A stretch of 20,838 bases of DNA, taken from NCBI GenBank assembly GCA_937874275.1, contig CALNAU010000082.1, positions 1 to 20,838 of the forward strand, in the 5' to 3' direction. The notes below the pieces were generated by a model. The model made no database searches, was not told where the DNA came from, and saw nothing but the letters and a program-made list of their open reading frames with translations. The stretch comes from an uncultured Clostridia bacterium (GTDB lineage: Bacteria; Bacillota; Clostridia; Christensenellales; Aristaeellaceae). Positions 1-5,701 of the stretch are shown here, piece by piece. The number at the start of each line of letters is the position of its first letter. The stretch's first letter is position 1. The position numbers were made by a program, and so were the translations under genes.

Positions 1-139
1 CACCGTGATGGTGCGCGGCGACGTGGGCGCGGTAAAGGCAGCTGTGGAGGCGGGCGGCTCGGCCGCCAAGCGCGTGGGCGAACTGGTCAGCGTGCACGTG
101 ATCCCCAGGCCGCATAACGACGTGGAAGGCATCCTGCCC
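1..139 (+). repeat. Tandem shell-gene duplication, copy 1 (partner at 342-480)
   Basis: Bases 1-139 align without gaps to bases 342-480 (constant offset 341), with only scattered, mostly synonymous differences. Both copies open with the same 33 bases. Similarity stops at the C-terminal tails of the two encoded shell proteins. This is a gene-duplication repeat, not a mobile element. Confidence 0.85.
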
Positions 140-178
140 GGCGTGCCGGCAGCAGGCGAACCCACGGCCAAGGCATAA
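1..178 (+). CDS. BMC hexameric shell protein, 3' part only
   Basis: This is the C-terminal 58 codons of a bacterial microcompartment shell protein of the single-domain BMC-H type; the 5' part lies left of the window. Reading from base 2 it begins TVMVRGDVGAVKAAVEAGG, the strand-helix segment just after the pore loop in the PduA/EutM/CcmK family, and continues through VSVHVIPRPHNDVEGILP. It ends with a tail (GVPAAGEPTAKA) about nine residues longer than that of the next gene. Such proteins form hexamers that tile the flat facets of the shell, and their central pore passes small metabolites. The gene is followed after 35 bases by a close paralogue, so the pair looks like a tandem duplication. 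Family assignment is firm; the N-terminus and pore residues cannot be seen. Confidence 0.93.
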   Translation, partial: TVMVRGDVGAVKAAVEAGGSAAKRVGELVSVHVIPRPHNDVEGILPGVPAAGEPTAKA

Positions 179-213
179 GGTACCCCCACTCACAGAAAGC
201 GAGGAGACAAATC

Positions 214-492
214 ATGGAAAAACAGGCATTGGGCATGGTAGAAACCAAGGGGCTGGTTGGCTCCATCGAAGCGGCGGACGCCATGGTGAAGGCGGCCAAT
301 GTACGCCTCATCGGCAAGGTATTGGTAGGCGGCGGGCTGGTCACCGTGATGGTGCGCGGCGACGTGGGCGCGGTGAAAGCCTCTGTGGAGGCGGGCGGCG
401 CGGCGGCCAAGCGCGTAGGCGAGTTGGTCAGCGTGCACGTCATCCCCAGGCCGCATGACGACGTGGAGGGCATCTTGCCCACCATCGGGTAA
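214..492 (+). CDS. BMC hexameric shell protein (BMC-H)
   Basis: This complete 92-residue, single-domain BMC shell protein has the usual length for the PduA/EutM/CcmK family. The start is fixed by GAGGAG at 201-206, seven bases before the ATG. The N-terminus MEKQALGMVETKGLVGSIEA and the helix AADAMVKAANV are typical. The pore loop is VGGGLV (residues 38-43), followed by TVMVRGDVGAVKASVEAGG and the C-terminal VSVHVIPRPHDDVEGILP. Hexamers of this protein should form shell facets with a central glycine-lined pore. It sits between another BMC-H gene and a kinase gene whose ATG comes only four bases after its stop, which indicates one operon and probably translational coupling. The cargo chemistry cannot be read from a BMC-H protein alone. 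Confidence 0.97.
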   Translation: MEKQALGMVETKGLVGSIEAADAMVKAANVRLIGKVLVGGGLVTVMVRGDVGAVKASVEAGGAAAKRVGELVSVHVIPRPHDDVEGILPTIG

Positions 493-496
493 GGCC

Positions 497-1510
497 ATGA
501 AAAAGATTATCAACACCCCCGAGCGCTTCATCCCCGAAATGCTCGAGGGCATCTACGCGGCTCACCCGCAGGAACTGGCGCATGCCGGGGAGGACCTGCA
601 TTGCCTGGTCAACGCGCGCAAGCACGCGGGCAAGGTGGGGCTGGCCACCGGCGGGGGTTCCGGCCACCTGCCGCTGTTCCTGGGCTATGTGGGCGACGGC
701 ATGCTGGATGGCTGCGCCATCGGCGACGTGTTCCAGTCCCCCAGCCCGGAGCAGATGCTTGCCGTCACCCGCGCCATCGACCAGGGCGCCGGTGTGCTAT
801 ACATCTATGGCAACTACAACGGCGACATCTTCAACTTTGACATGGCGGCCGAGATGGCCGACTTTGAGCACGACATCCGGGTGGAGAGTGTGGTGGCAGG
901 CGAGGATGTGGCCTCCCCCGCGGCACAGCCCGGCGAACCCAACCGCAGGCGAGGTGTGGCGGGCATCTTCTTCGTGTACAAGTGCGCCGGCGCCGCGGCC
1001 GCTGCAGGCCTGCCGCTGGACGAGGTGAAGCGCGTGGCCGAAAAGGCCTGTGCCAACGTGCGCACGCTGGGCGTGGCGCTGAGCAGCTGCACGGTGCCCA
1101 AGGTGGGTAGGCCCAGCTTTGAAATCGCCGACGATGAGATGGAGATTGGCATGGGCATCCATGGTGAGCCCGGCATCCGCCGCGGCAAGCTGCTGAGCGC
1201 CGACGAAATCGTGGACGAGATGGCCGCCCCCGTATTGGACGACCTGCCGCTGAAGGCGGATGACGAGGTGGCCGTGCTCATCAACGGCCTGGGCGGCACC
1301 CCGCTGGAGGAGCTGTATGTGATGTACAGGCGCCTGGCCCACATCCTCCAGCAGAGAGGCATCCGAGTGTACCACAGCTATGTGGGCGAGTACGCCACCT
1401 CCATGGAAATGGCCGGCGCATCCATCTCCCTGATGCGGGTGGATAAGGAGCTGAAGGGCTATCTGGACGCCAAGGCAGACACACCATTCTTCAAACAGTT
1501 TGGGCAATAG
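497..1510 (+). CDS. dhaK: DhaK-type ketose kinase, substrate-binding subunit
   Basis: This 337-residue protein is of the DAK1/DhaK family, which binds dihydroxyacetone or a related short ketose as a covalent hemiaminal on a histidine and presents it to the phosphoryl-transfer subunit DhaL. Visible family motifs are GGGSGH (52-57, His57), GNYNGDIFNF (105-114, Asp110), LGVALSSCTVP (191-201), MEIGMGIHGEPG (215-226, with the substrate-binding His222), NGLGGTPLEELY (263-274) and EYATSMEMAG (298-307). The usual GHEP is GHLP here, and the common NDDVA segment reads GEDVA. I chose the ATG at 497 because the family N-terminus (KIINTPE) starts there; the ribosome binding site is poor, so translation is probably coupled to the shell gene. 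No DhaM (PTS donor subunit) is visible, so whether ATP or phosphoenolpyruvate is the donor is open. The substrate could be a C4 ketose such as erythrulose instead of dihydroxyacetone. Confidence 0.9.
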   Translation: MKKIINTPERFIPEMLEGIYAAHPQELAHAGEDLHCLVNARKHAGKVGLATGGGSGHLPLFLGYVGDGMLDGCAIGDVFQSPSPEQMLAVTRAIDQGAGVLYIYGNYNGDIFNFDMAAEMADFEHDIRVESVVAGEDVASPAAQPGEPNRRRGVAGIFFVYKCAGAAAAAGLPLDEVKRVAEKACANVRTLGVALSSCTVPKVGRPSFEIADDEMEIGMGIHGEPGIRRGKLLSADEIVDEMAAPVLDDLPLKADDEVAVLINGLGGTPLEELYVMYRRLAHILQQRGIRVYHSYVGEYATSMEMAGASISLMRVDKELKGYLDAKADTPFFKQFGQ

Positions 1511-1519
1511 GAGCATCAC

Positions 1520-2149
1520 ATGGACGCAAAGGCCTTTGCCGCCCTGCTGACCCGTTGGGCGCAGGTGATGGAGGACAACAAGGAGGAGCTGATTCGCCTG
1601 GATGGCCTGTGCGGCGACAGCGACCTGGGGCTCACCATGAGCGCCGGGTTTGCCGCGGCTGCGGCTGAAGCCAACGCCAGCGAAGAACCGGACATCGGCA
1701 AGCTGTCCTACCTGGCGGGCAAGGCCATGGCATCGGCCGTTCCTTCCACCATGGGCACCTTGATGGCCTCCGGCCTGATGAACGCGGGCAAGGCACTGCG
1801 TGGCCGCCGAGAGCTTGACGCGCGAGGACAAGCCGACTTCTTTCAGTCATTCTACGACGGCGTGCGCGCCCGCGGCAAGGCCGAGCCCGGCGACAAAACC
1901 TTTCTTGACGGGCTGAAGCCGGCGCTGGAGAGCATGGAGAAAGCGTTGGCCCAGGAACAACACCTTTCCCCCACGGCACAGGATGCCGCCCGGGCAGCCC
2001 AACAGGGGTATGAAGCCACACGCGGCATGCTGGCCAAGCATGGCCGCATGGCCATCCGCGGCGAGGCATCACGCGAATACCTGGACCCCGGTGCCGCGGT
2101 GGCGGCGCTGCTGGTGGGCGCGTGGGCCAATCAAGTGACAGGCGGTTGA
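1520..2149 (+). CDS. dhaL: DhaL-type kinase subunit, nucleotide-binding (divergent)
   Basis: This 209-residue protein is of the DAK2/DhaL family, the all-helical subunit that holds ADP/ATP with two magnesium ions and phosphorylates the sugar bound to DhaK. The magnesium-binding aspartates are present as LDGLCGDSD (27-35: Asp28, Asp33, Asp35). However, the usual GDGDHG reads GDSDLG, and the glycine/serine-rich GGxSGxLYG loop is replaced by VPSTMGTLMAS (about residues 74-84). The C-terminal family blocks GDKTFLDGLKPA (about 122-133) and YLDPGAA are well kept. It lies nine bases after dhaK, and its stop overlaps the next start. The pair should act as one enzyme, but the altered nucleotide loop makes this a non-standard DhaL. 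It may use a different substrate or phosphoryl donor, or be catalytically changed. Confidence 0.85.
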   Translation: MDAKAFAALLTRWAQVMEDNKEELIRLDGLCGDSDLGLTMSAGFAAAAAEANASEEPDIGKLSYLAGKAMASAVPSTMGTLMASGLMNAGKALRGRRELDARGQADFFQSFYDGVRARGKAEPGDKTFLDGLKPALESMEKALAQEQHLSPTAQDAARAAQQGYEATRGMLAKHGRMAIRGEASREYLDPGAAVAALLVGAWANQVTGG

Positions 2150-3180
2150 TGACGATGCGAATCACAGTGCGGGAGATTGCCAGCCAGGCAGGGGTATCCC
2201 CGGCCACGGTTTCCCTGGTGCTCAACAACAAAAAGGGCGTGAGCGAGCAAACCAGGCAACGGGTGCAAAAGGTGCTGGATCGCCACAACTACAAGCCAAG
2301 CCCCATCCGCCGCAGGCAAAATCACTTTCGCCTGGTCATCATCAAATACCGCACCCACGGCATGGCGGTGGAGGAAAACCAGGGCTTTGTCGCCTCCATC
2401 ATCGACCAGATTGAGCAGGAGTGCCGCCGGCTTAACTTTCACCTCATCATGCGCAACTGCGACGCCCAGCACGCCGATGCCTGCATCGCCGATATCCAGC
2501 AGGATCCGCCGGACGGCATCATTCTGGTAGGCACTGAGATGCCCAAGGAAGACTACTGGGTGCTGGACCGCATGCAGGTGCCGCTGGTGGTGCTGGACAA
2601 CAGCATGCAGTACGAGAAGTGGGACAGCGTGGTGATGGACAATGAAGGCATCCTGCGCACCGCTGTGCTGCACCTGCACCAATTGGGGCACCGGGAGATA
2701 GGCTACTTCAAAAGCAACCGCCAGATCAACAACCTGGACGAGCGCTATGCCGGCTACCTGCAAGCCATGAATGAACTGGGTCTGCCGGTGCCCGCGCCGA
2801 CCGAACTGGCCACCACCCTCAACGGCGCCTACCGGGATATGAAAAAGCTGATTGAGGCCGGGCAGTACAAGCCCCACGGCGCGGTGGTAGCGGACAACGA
2901 TTCCATTGCCATCGGCGCCGCCAAAGCCATCCAGGAGGCGGGCTACAACATCCCGCGGGACATGTCTATCATCGGGGTGGACGATATCCCCTACAGCGCC
3001 ATCACCACCCCGGCGCTGAGCACGGTGCGCATTTCCCGCTCCACGCTGGGTACCCTGGCGGTGGATATGATTCAAAAGCGCGTGCTCAACCCGGACTGGC
3101 CCACCATGCAGGTTAAAATCGCGGGCAGCCTGATTCCCCGGGCCAGCACACGCAGCCCCAGTGCCGGAAAGGAGCCTTGA
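2149..3180 (+). CDS. LacI/GalR-family transcriptional regulator
   Basis: This 343-residue LacI-family regulator has an N-terminal helix-turn-helix (ITVREIASQAGVSPATVSLVL, about residues 5-25), a hinge region near residues 50-60, and a periplasmic-binding-protein-like effector domain. Recognisable effector-domain segments are GIILVG, VVLDN, GAVVADNDSIAIGAAKAIQEAG and SIIGVDDIPYSAITTPALSTVRI. Two in-frame ATG codons exist, at 2149 (overlapping the dhaL TGA) and at 2155. I prefer 2149 because of AGG at 2140-2142 and the overlap, but 2155 is nearly as good. LacI proteins usually bind a sugar or sugar phosphate and repress or activate nearby catabolic genes, so this one probably controls the microcompartment operon it sits in. 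No operator could be assigned, since the operon promoter lies outside the window. Confidence 0.93.
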   Translation: MTMRITVREIASQAGVSPATVSLVLNNKKGVSEQTRQRVQKVLDRHNYKPSPIRRRQNHFRLVIIKYRTHGMAVEENQGFVASIIDQIEQECRRLNFHLIMRNCDAQHADACIADIQQDPPDGIILVGTEMPKEDYWVLDRMQVPLVVLDNSMQYEKWDSVVMDNEGILRTAVLHLHQLGHREIGYFKSNRQINNLDERYAGYLQAMNELGLPVPAPTELATTLNGAYRDMKKLIEAGQYKPHGAVVADNDSIAIGAAKAIQEAGYNIPRDMSIIGVDDIPYSAITTPALSTVRISRSTLGTLAVDMIQKRVLNPDWPTMQVKIAGSLIPRASTRSPSAGKEP

Positions 3181-3181
3181 T

Positions 3182-3505
3182 ATGCTGGCAGGACGGGTGA
3201 TGGGCATGGTGGTCAGCACCAACAAGGTGGACACGCTGCGTGGATGCAAGCTGCTGATTGTGCAGCCCATTGAGCTGCGCACCCAGGCACTGCTGGACGA
3301 CTATGTGGTGTGCGTGGATGATGTGGGCGCGGGCATCGGCGATATTGTATTCTGCGCGTATGGCAGCTCCTCGCGCCAAACGGATAGCACCAAGGATATC
3401 GCCTCCGATTACAGCATCTACGGCATCATCGACAGCATCGACATGTACGGCAGCCGCGTCTACGACAAGGCGGAGGAGGAGTATTCATGCAACTGGCCAG
3501 AGTGA
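3182..3505 (+). CDS. BMC vertex protein, EutN/CcmL family (copy 1)
   Basis: This 107-residue pentameric shell protein (BMC-P) would cap the icosahedral vertices. It starts MLAGRVMGMVVSTNKVDTL, typical of the family, followed by KLLIVQPI, VDDVGAGIGDIVFCAYGSSSRQT (the conserved GSS-R-T turn) and IYGIIDSIDMYG. The ATG at 3182 lies just after the lacI stop, with AAAGGAG about eight bases upstream. It has a C-terminal tail (YDKAEEEYSCNWPE) whose coding bases overlap the next gene by 19. It is the first of four consecutive, clearly different vertex paralogues. With GSSSRQT present it looks like a fully functional pentamer former. Confidence 0.95.
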   Translation: MLAGRVMGMVVSTNKVDTLRGCKLLIVQPIELRTQALLDDYVVCVDDVGAGIGDIVFCAYGSSSRQTDSTKDIASDYSIYGIIDSIDMYGSRVYDKAEEEYSCNWPE

Positions 3506-3792
3506 TTGGCAGCATCGTCAGCACCCGCAAATCCGACCGCCTGGTCGGCCTTAAGCTGCTGGTGGCCGTGCCCATTGACATGGACACCATGCAGGAGAAG
3601 GGGGCGCCATTTATCACGGTGGACACCGTGGGCGCCGGTGAAGGCGAAATCATCATGTGGGCGGGCGGCAGCTCCTCCCGGCAGACGGATGTAACCACCT
3701 CCAAGCCCGTGGACAGCGCCATCATCGGCATCGTGGACTATGTGGACATTGCCGGCAAGCGCACCTACGACAAGGGTGCAGGCACGCAGTGA
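3487..3792 (+). CDS. BMC vertex protein, EutN/CcmL family (copy 2)
   Basis: This 101-residue EutN/CcmL-type vertex protein reads MQLARVIGSIVSTRKSDRL, then GLKLLVAVPID, VDTVGAGEGEIIMWAGGSSSRQT and IIGIVDYVDIAG. It shares the GSSSRQT turn with copy 1 and is its closest relative among the four. Its ribosome binding site GGAGGAGG lies inside the 3' end of copy 1, and its ATG is 19 bases upstream of the copy 1 stop, so the two are translated from overlapping frames. The role is pentamer formation at shell vertices. The need for several different pentamers in one shell is discussed under findings. Confidence 0.95.
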   Translation: MQLARVIGSIVSTRKSDRLVGLKLLVAVPIDMDTMQEKGAPFITVDTVGAGEGEIIMWAGGSSSRQTDVTTSKPVDSAIIGIVDYVDIAGKRTYDKGAGTQ

Positions 3793-3799
3793 GGGCAGC

Positions 3800-4090
3800 A
3801 TGAAGATAGGACGCGTCACCGGCACGGTGGTATCCACCATCAAATATGAGGACTATCGCGGCTTCAAGCTGCTGAAGGTGCGCCCCATTGATTTGGATGG
3901 GGCCTTTGCCGGTGAGGAAGTGGTGGCGCTGGACGCCGCCAACGCGGGCATAGGCGATACCGTGCTCATCAACAACGATGGCGGCTCCGCCCAGATGGTC
4001 ATGGGCGACAAAAAACTCATCGCCTCCGTCACCATCTGCGGCGTGGTGGATCACTACACCTACTGCGGCAAGACGACTTTTACCCATTAG
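3800..4090 (+). CDS. BMC vertex protein, EutN/CcmL family (copy 3)
   Basis: This 96-residue EutN/CcmL-type protein reads MKIGRVTGTVVSTIKYEDY, then GFKLLKVRPIDLDG, LDAANAGIGDTVLINNDGGSAQMV and ICGVVDHYTYCG. The usual GSSAR turn is altered to GGSAQ. It starts seven bases after the copy 2 stop, with GAGGG just before the ATG. It belongs to the same run of four vertex genes. The fold is recognisable along the whole length, so a shell role is likely, though the changed turn may alter assembly or partner choice. Confidence 0.93.
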   Translation: MKIGRVTGTVVSTIKYEDYRGFKLLKVRPIDLDGAFAGEEVVALDAANAGIGDTVLINNDGGSAQMVMGDKKLIASVTICGVVDHYTYCGKTTFTH

Positions 4091-4099
4091 GAGGCGCCT

Positions 4100-4363
4100 G
4101 TGAACATTGGCCGCGTGGAAGGCACGGTGGTCTGCACCGTGAAAACCCCCAGCCTGGAGGGGCTCAAGTTGCTGGTGGTGCGCCAGATTGTCAACGGGGT
4201 GGACAAAGGCCTGGTCATCGCGGCGGATGCCACGCGCCAGGCAGGCACCGGGGATGTAGTGTACATGATAGGCCGCAAGGAGGCAGCCCTGATGCTGGAT
4301 TTGAAAGACCCGCCGCCCAGCGACCTGACCATCGCCGGCATCATCGACCCTGAGACACTGTAA
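4100..4363 (+). CDS. BMC vertex protein, EutN/CcmL family, divergent (copy 4)
   Basis: This 87-residue protein starts with GTG, preceded by AGGAGGC at the copy 3 stop. The N-terminus MNIGRVEGTVVCTVKTPSLEG and LKLLVVRQIVNG are clearly EutN/CcmL-like, as is the C-terminal LTIAGIIDPETL. The middle has lost the GSSAR turn: after GTGDVVYMIGRKEAALML comes DLKDPPPSD. It is the most divergent of the four vertex proteins and lacks any C-terminal tail. It could be a specialised pentamer or a minor component with altered oligomer contacts. It is followed by a 35-base gap and then the mutarotase gene. Confidence 0.9.
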   Translation: MNIGRVEGTVVCTVKTPSLEGLKLLVVRQIVNGVDKGLVIAADATRQAGTGDVVYMIGRKEAALMLDLKDPPPSDLTIAGIIDPETL

Positions 4364-4398
4364 CGTTTTTGCATCACTGATGAAAGAAGGGCATGCCC

Positions 4399-4830
4399 AT
4401 GCTGAAAGGAATCTCGCCCCTGCTCTCCCCCGAGCTGCTCAAGACCATCGCCGAAATGGGCCATGGTGATGAATTGGTGCTGGGGGATGGCAACTTCCCC
4501 GCCGCCAGCATGAACGCGCGCAGCATCCGCTGTGATGGCCACGGTGTCCCCGCGCTGCTGGACGCCATTTTGCAGCTTTTCCCGCTGGACAGCTTTGTGG
4601 AGACGCCGGTCACTTTGATGGCCGTAGCCCCCGGCACCATGCAGGGCGAGCCCCCCATCTGGGCGGAGTTCCGCGACGTCATCGCCAGGCATGAGCCCGA
4701 TGCAGCCATCGGCTTCATCGACCGCTTTGCCTTTTACGACCGCAGCCGTCAAGCCTATGCCACGGTGCAGACCGGGGAGAGCGCGCTGTATGCCTGCGTC
4801 ATCCTGAAGAAGGGTGTCATCAAAGGCTGA
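4399..4830 (+). CDS. fucU: FucU/RbsD-family sugar mutarotase
   Basis: This 143-residue protein is of the RbsD/FucU family, enzymes that interconvert the anomers of aldoses such as fucose or ribose. The N-terminus MLKGISPLLSPELLKTIAEM, the block GHGDELVLGDGNFPAAS (21-37, with the catalytic-type His22 and Asp30) and the C-terminal YATVQTGESALYACVILKKGVI (120-141) resemble FucU more than RbsD. An ATG also lies at 4393, but AAGG at 4387-4390 is better spaced for 4399. It is the last gene of the microcompartment block. In this setting it points to a free aldose as an early substrate of the pathway, for example fucose or a pentose. The exact sugar cannot be told from sequence alone. Confidence 0.88.
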   Translation: MLKGISPLLSPELLKTIAEMGHGDELVLGDGNFPAASMNARSIRCDGHGVPALLDAILQLFPLDSFVETPVTLMAVAPGTMQGEPPIWAEFRDVIARHEPDAAIGFIDRFAFYDRSRQAYATVQTGESALYACVILKKGVIKG

Positions 4831-4847
4831 AAAATGCAGTAACGAGG

Positions 4848-4880
4848 CAAACAACCGACGCATCGCGCGCCGGTTGTTTG
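4848..4880 (+). terminator. Hairpin terminator after the microcompartment operon
   Basis: A perfect 10-base stem (CAAACAACCG at 4848-4857 pairing with CGGTTGTTTG at 4871-4880) encloses a 13-base loop and is followed by TTGGTTAG. It lies between the stop of the mutarotase gene and the stop of the converging esterase gene, so it probably ends transcription from the left. The T-tract is weak, so efficiency is uncertain. Confidence 0.7.
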
Positions 4881-4902
4881 TTGGTTAGGGGCCAGCAATC
4901 AG

Positions 4903-5544
4903 TCAGCCCATCATTTCGAGGATTTTGTGATGCAACGCGGCCGCCAGCGGGGCATTGCTCTGCGGGCTCAGGTGCATCCAATCGGTCTGACAGGGCGTGA
5001 CATGCGGGTTGCTGTCCATGAAGTCACAGCCCGTCTCCTGCGCGACGCGCGTCATCAGCGCGGGCAGCGCCCGGCTCTTTTCCACGCAGCCGGCCCCCAT
5101 CCCGGCGACGGCCTCCGGCGTGTCATAGATGCGCGGGTCGATGATCATCGGCGCCACCACAAGGATGCGCGGGAGCGCCCGCCATACCAGCAGTGTCTGC
5201 GCCTTGAGGACAAGGCGACGCAGGCCGTCGGCGATATTCTGCGCGGTGGCGGAAAAGCGCTGCTTGCAGTCGTTGGTGCCCAGCATGACCACCAGCAAAT
5301 CCAGCGGCGCGTGGGCGCGCATGGCGGGTGTCAGGTGTTCAAGGCCGTTTAGCCCCTCGTTGATGGGGTCCTCAAACACGGTGGTTCTGCCGTTGACGCC
5401 GTTTTCAGCCAACAGCCACGCTTCCCCCAGCAGTCGGGCCAACTGCATGGTCCACCGCAGGTCGTCATCAAAACGGCTCGCATTGGCCGCGTCAAACCCC
5501 CAGGTATTGGAATCCCCATAGCACAGGATATGCCGCTTGCTCAT
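4903..5544 (-). CDS. SGNH/GDSL-family hydrolase (arylesterase-like)
   Basis: This 213-residue cytoplasmic SGNH hydrolase has no signal peptide. The four family blocks are present: GDSNTWG (10-16, nucleophile Ser12), block II ENGVNGRT (47-54), GTND (89-92) and DWMH (188-191, the catalytic Asp and His). The wording GDSNTWG and the length resemble the arylesterase/acyltransferase subgroup of GDSL enzymes, which cleave small acyl esters or remove acetyl groups from sugars. A longer open frame extends upstream to 5655, but the family begins at MSKRHILCYGDS, so the ATG at 5542-5544 (minus strand) is chosen, with AAAGGA upstream. It is a single gene that converges with the microcompartment operon and diverges from marR. 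The substrate is unknown. Confidence 0.9.
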   Translation of the reverse strand: MSKRHILCYGDSNTWGFDAANASRFDDDLRWTMQLARLLGEAWLLAENGVNGRTTVFEDPINEGLNGLEHLTPAMRAHAPLDLLVVMLGTNDCKQRFSATAQNIADGLRRLVLKAQTLLVWRALPRILVVAPMIIDPRIYDTPEAVAGMGAGCVEKSRALPALMTRVAQETGCDFMDSNPHVTPCQTDWMHLSPQSNAPLAAALHHKILEMMG

Positions 5545-5577
5545 CGTCCACGCATCCTTTGGTCGTAATCCGTTGGT

Positions 5578-5606
5578 AGTGTAGCCGATTTGGGTATGCG
5601 GCACAA
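5578..5606 (-). promoter_or_regulatory. Candidate promoter of the SGNH hydrolase gene
   Basis: On the minus strand TTGTGC (5601-5606) and TACACT (5578-5583) are separated by 17 bases and lie about 35 bases upstream of the esterase start. The -10 box is fair and the -35 box weak. It would be back to back with the marR promoter, the two -35 boxes being five bases apart. Confidence 0.35.
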
Positions 5607-5611
5607 GGCAC

Positions 5612-5641
5612 TTGACAAAGATGCCATGGCGACGGTACAAT
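5612..5641 (+). promoter_or_regulatory. Promoter of the marR-ABC exporter operon
   Basis: TTGACA (5612-5617) is a perfect -35 box and TACAAT (5636-5641) a near-perfect -10 box, with an 18-base spacer. Transcription should start near 5648, inside the palindromic operator that follows, giving a leader of about 50 bases. Confidence 0.82.
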
Positions 5642-5643
5642 CG

Positions 5644-5671
5644 TTGCGCTCGCAATCATTGCGGGCGCAAT
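5644..5671 (+). promoter_or_regulatory. Tandem palindromes, likely MarR operator
   Basis: Two inverted repeats of the same type stand side by side: TTGCG-CT-CGCAA (5644-5655) and ATTGCG-GG-CGCAAT (5658-5671). Their TTGCG arms are 15 bases apart, and the pair is also visible as a 15-base near-direct repeat (5646-5660 and 5661-5675). They begin right after the -10 box and cover the expected transcription start, a classic position for autorepression by the MarR protein encoded 30 bases downstream. The function is inferred from position and symmetry. Confidence 0.7.
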
Positions 5672-5701
5672 CATTATCATCCGCAACAACGAGGAGGATA
5701 C

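Noticed and set aside
497..4830. Encapsulation peptides on DhaK, DhaL or the mutarotase
   Set aside because: The termini of all three match the core family domains, with no extra amphipathic helix and linker; cargo status cannot be claimed from them.
5612..5701. Longer MarR protein starting upstream of 5702
   Set aside because: The extra codons would cover the promoter and palindromes; GAGGAGG and the family N-terminus support 5702.
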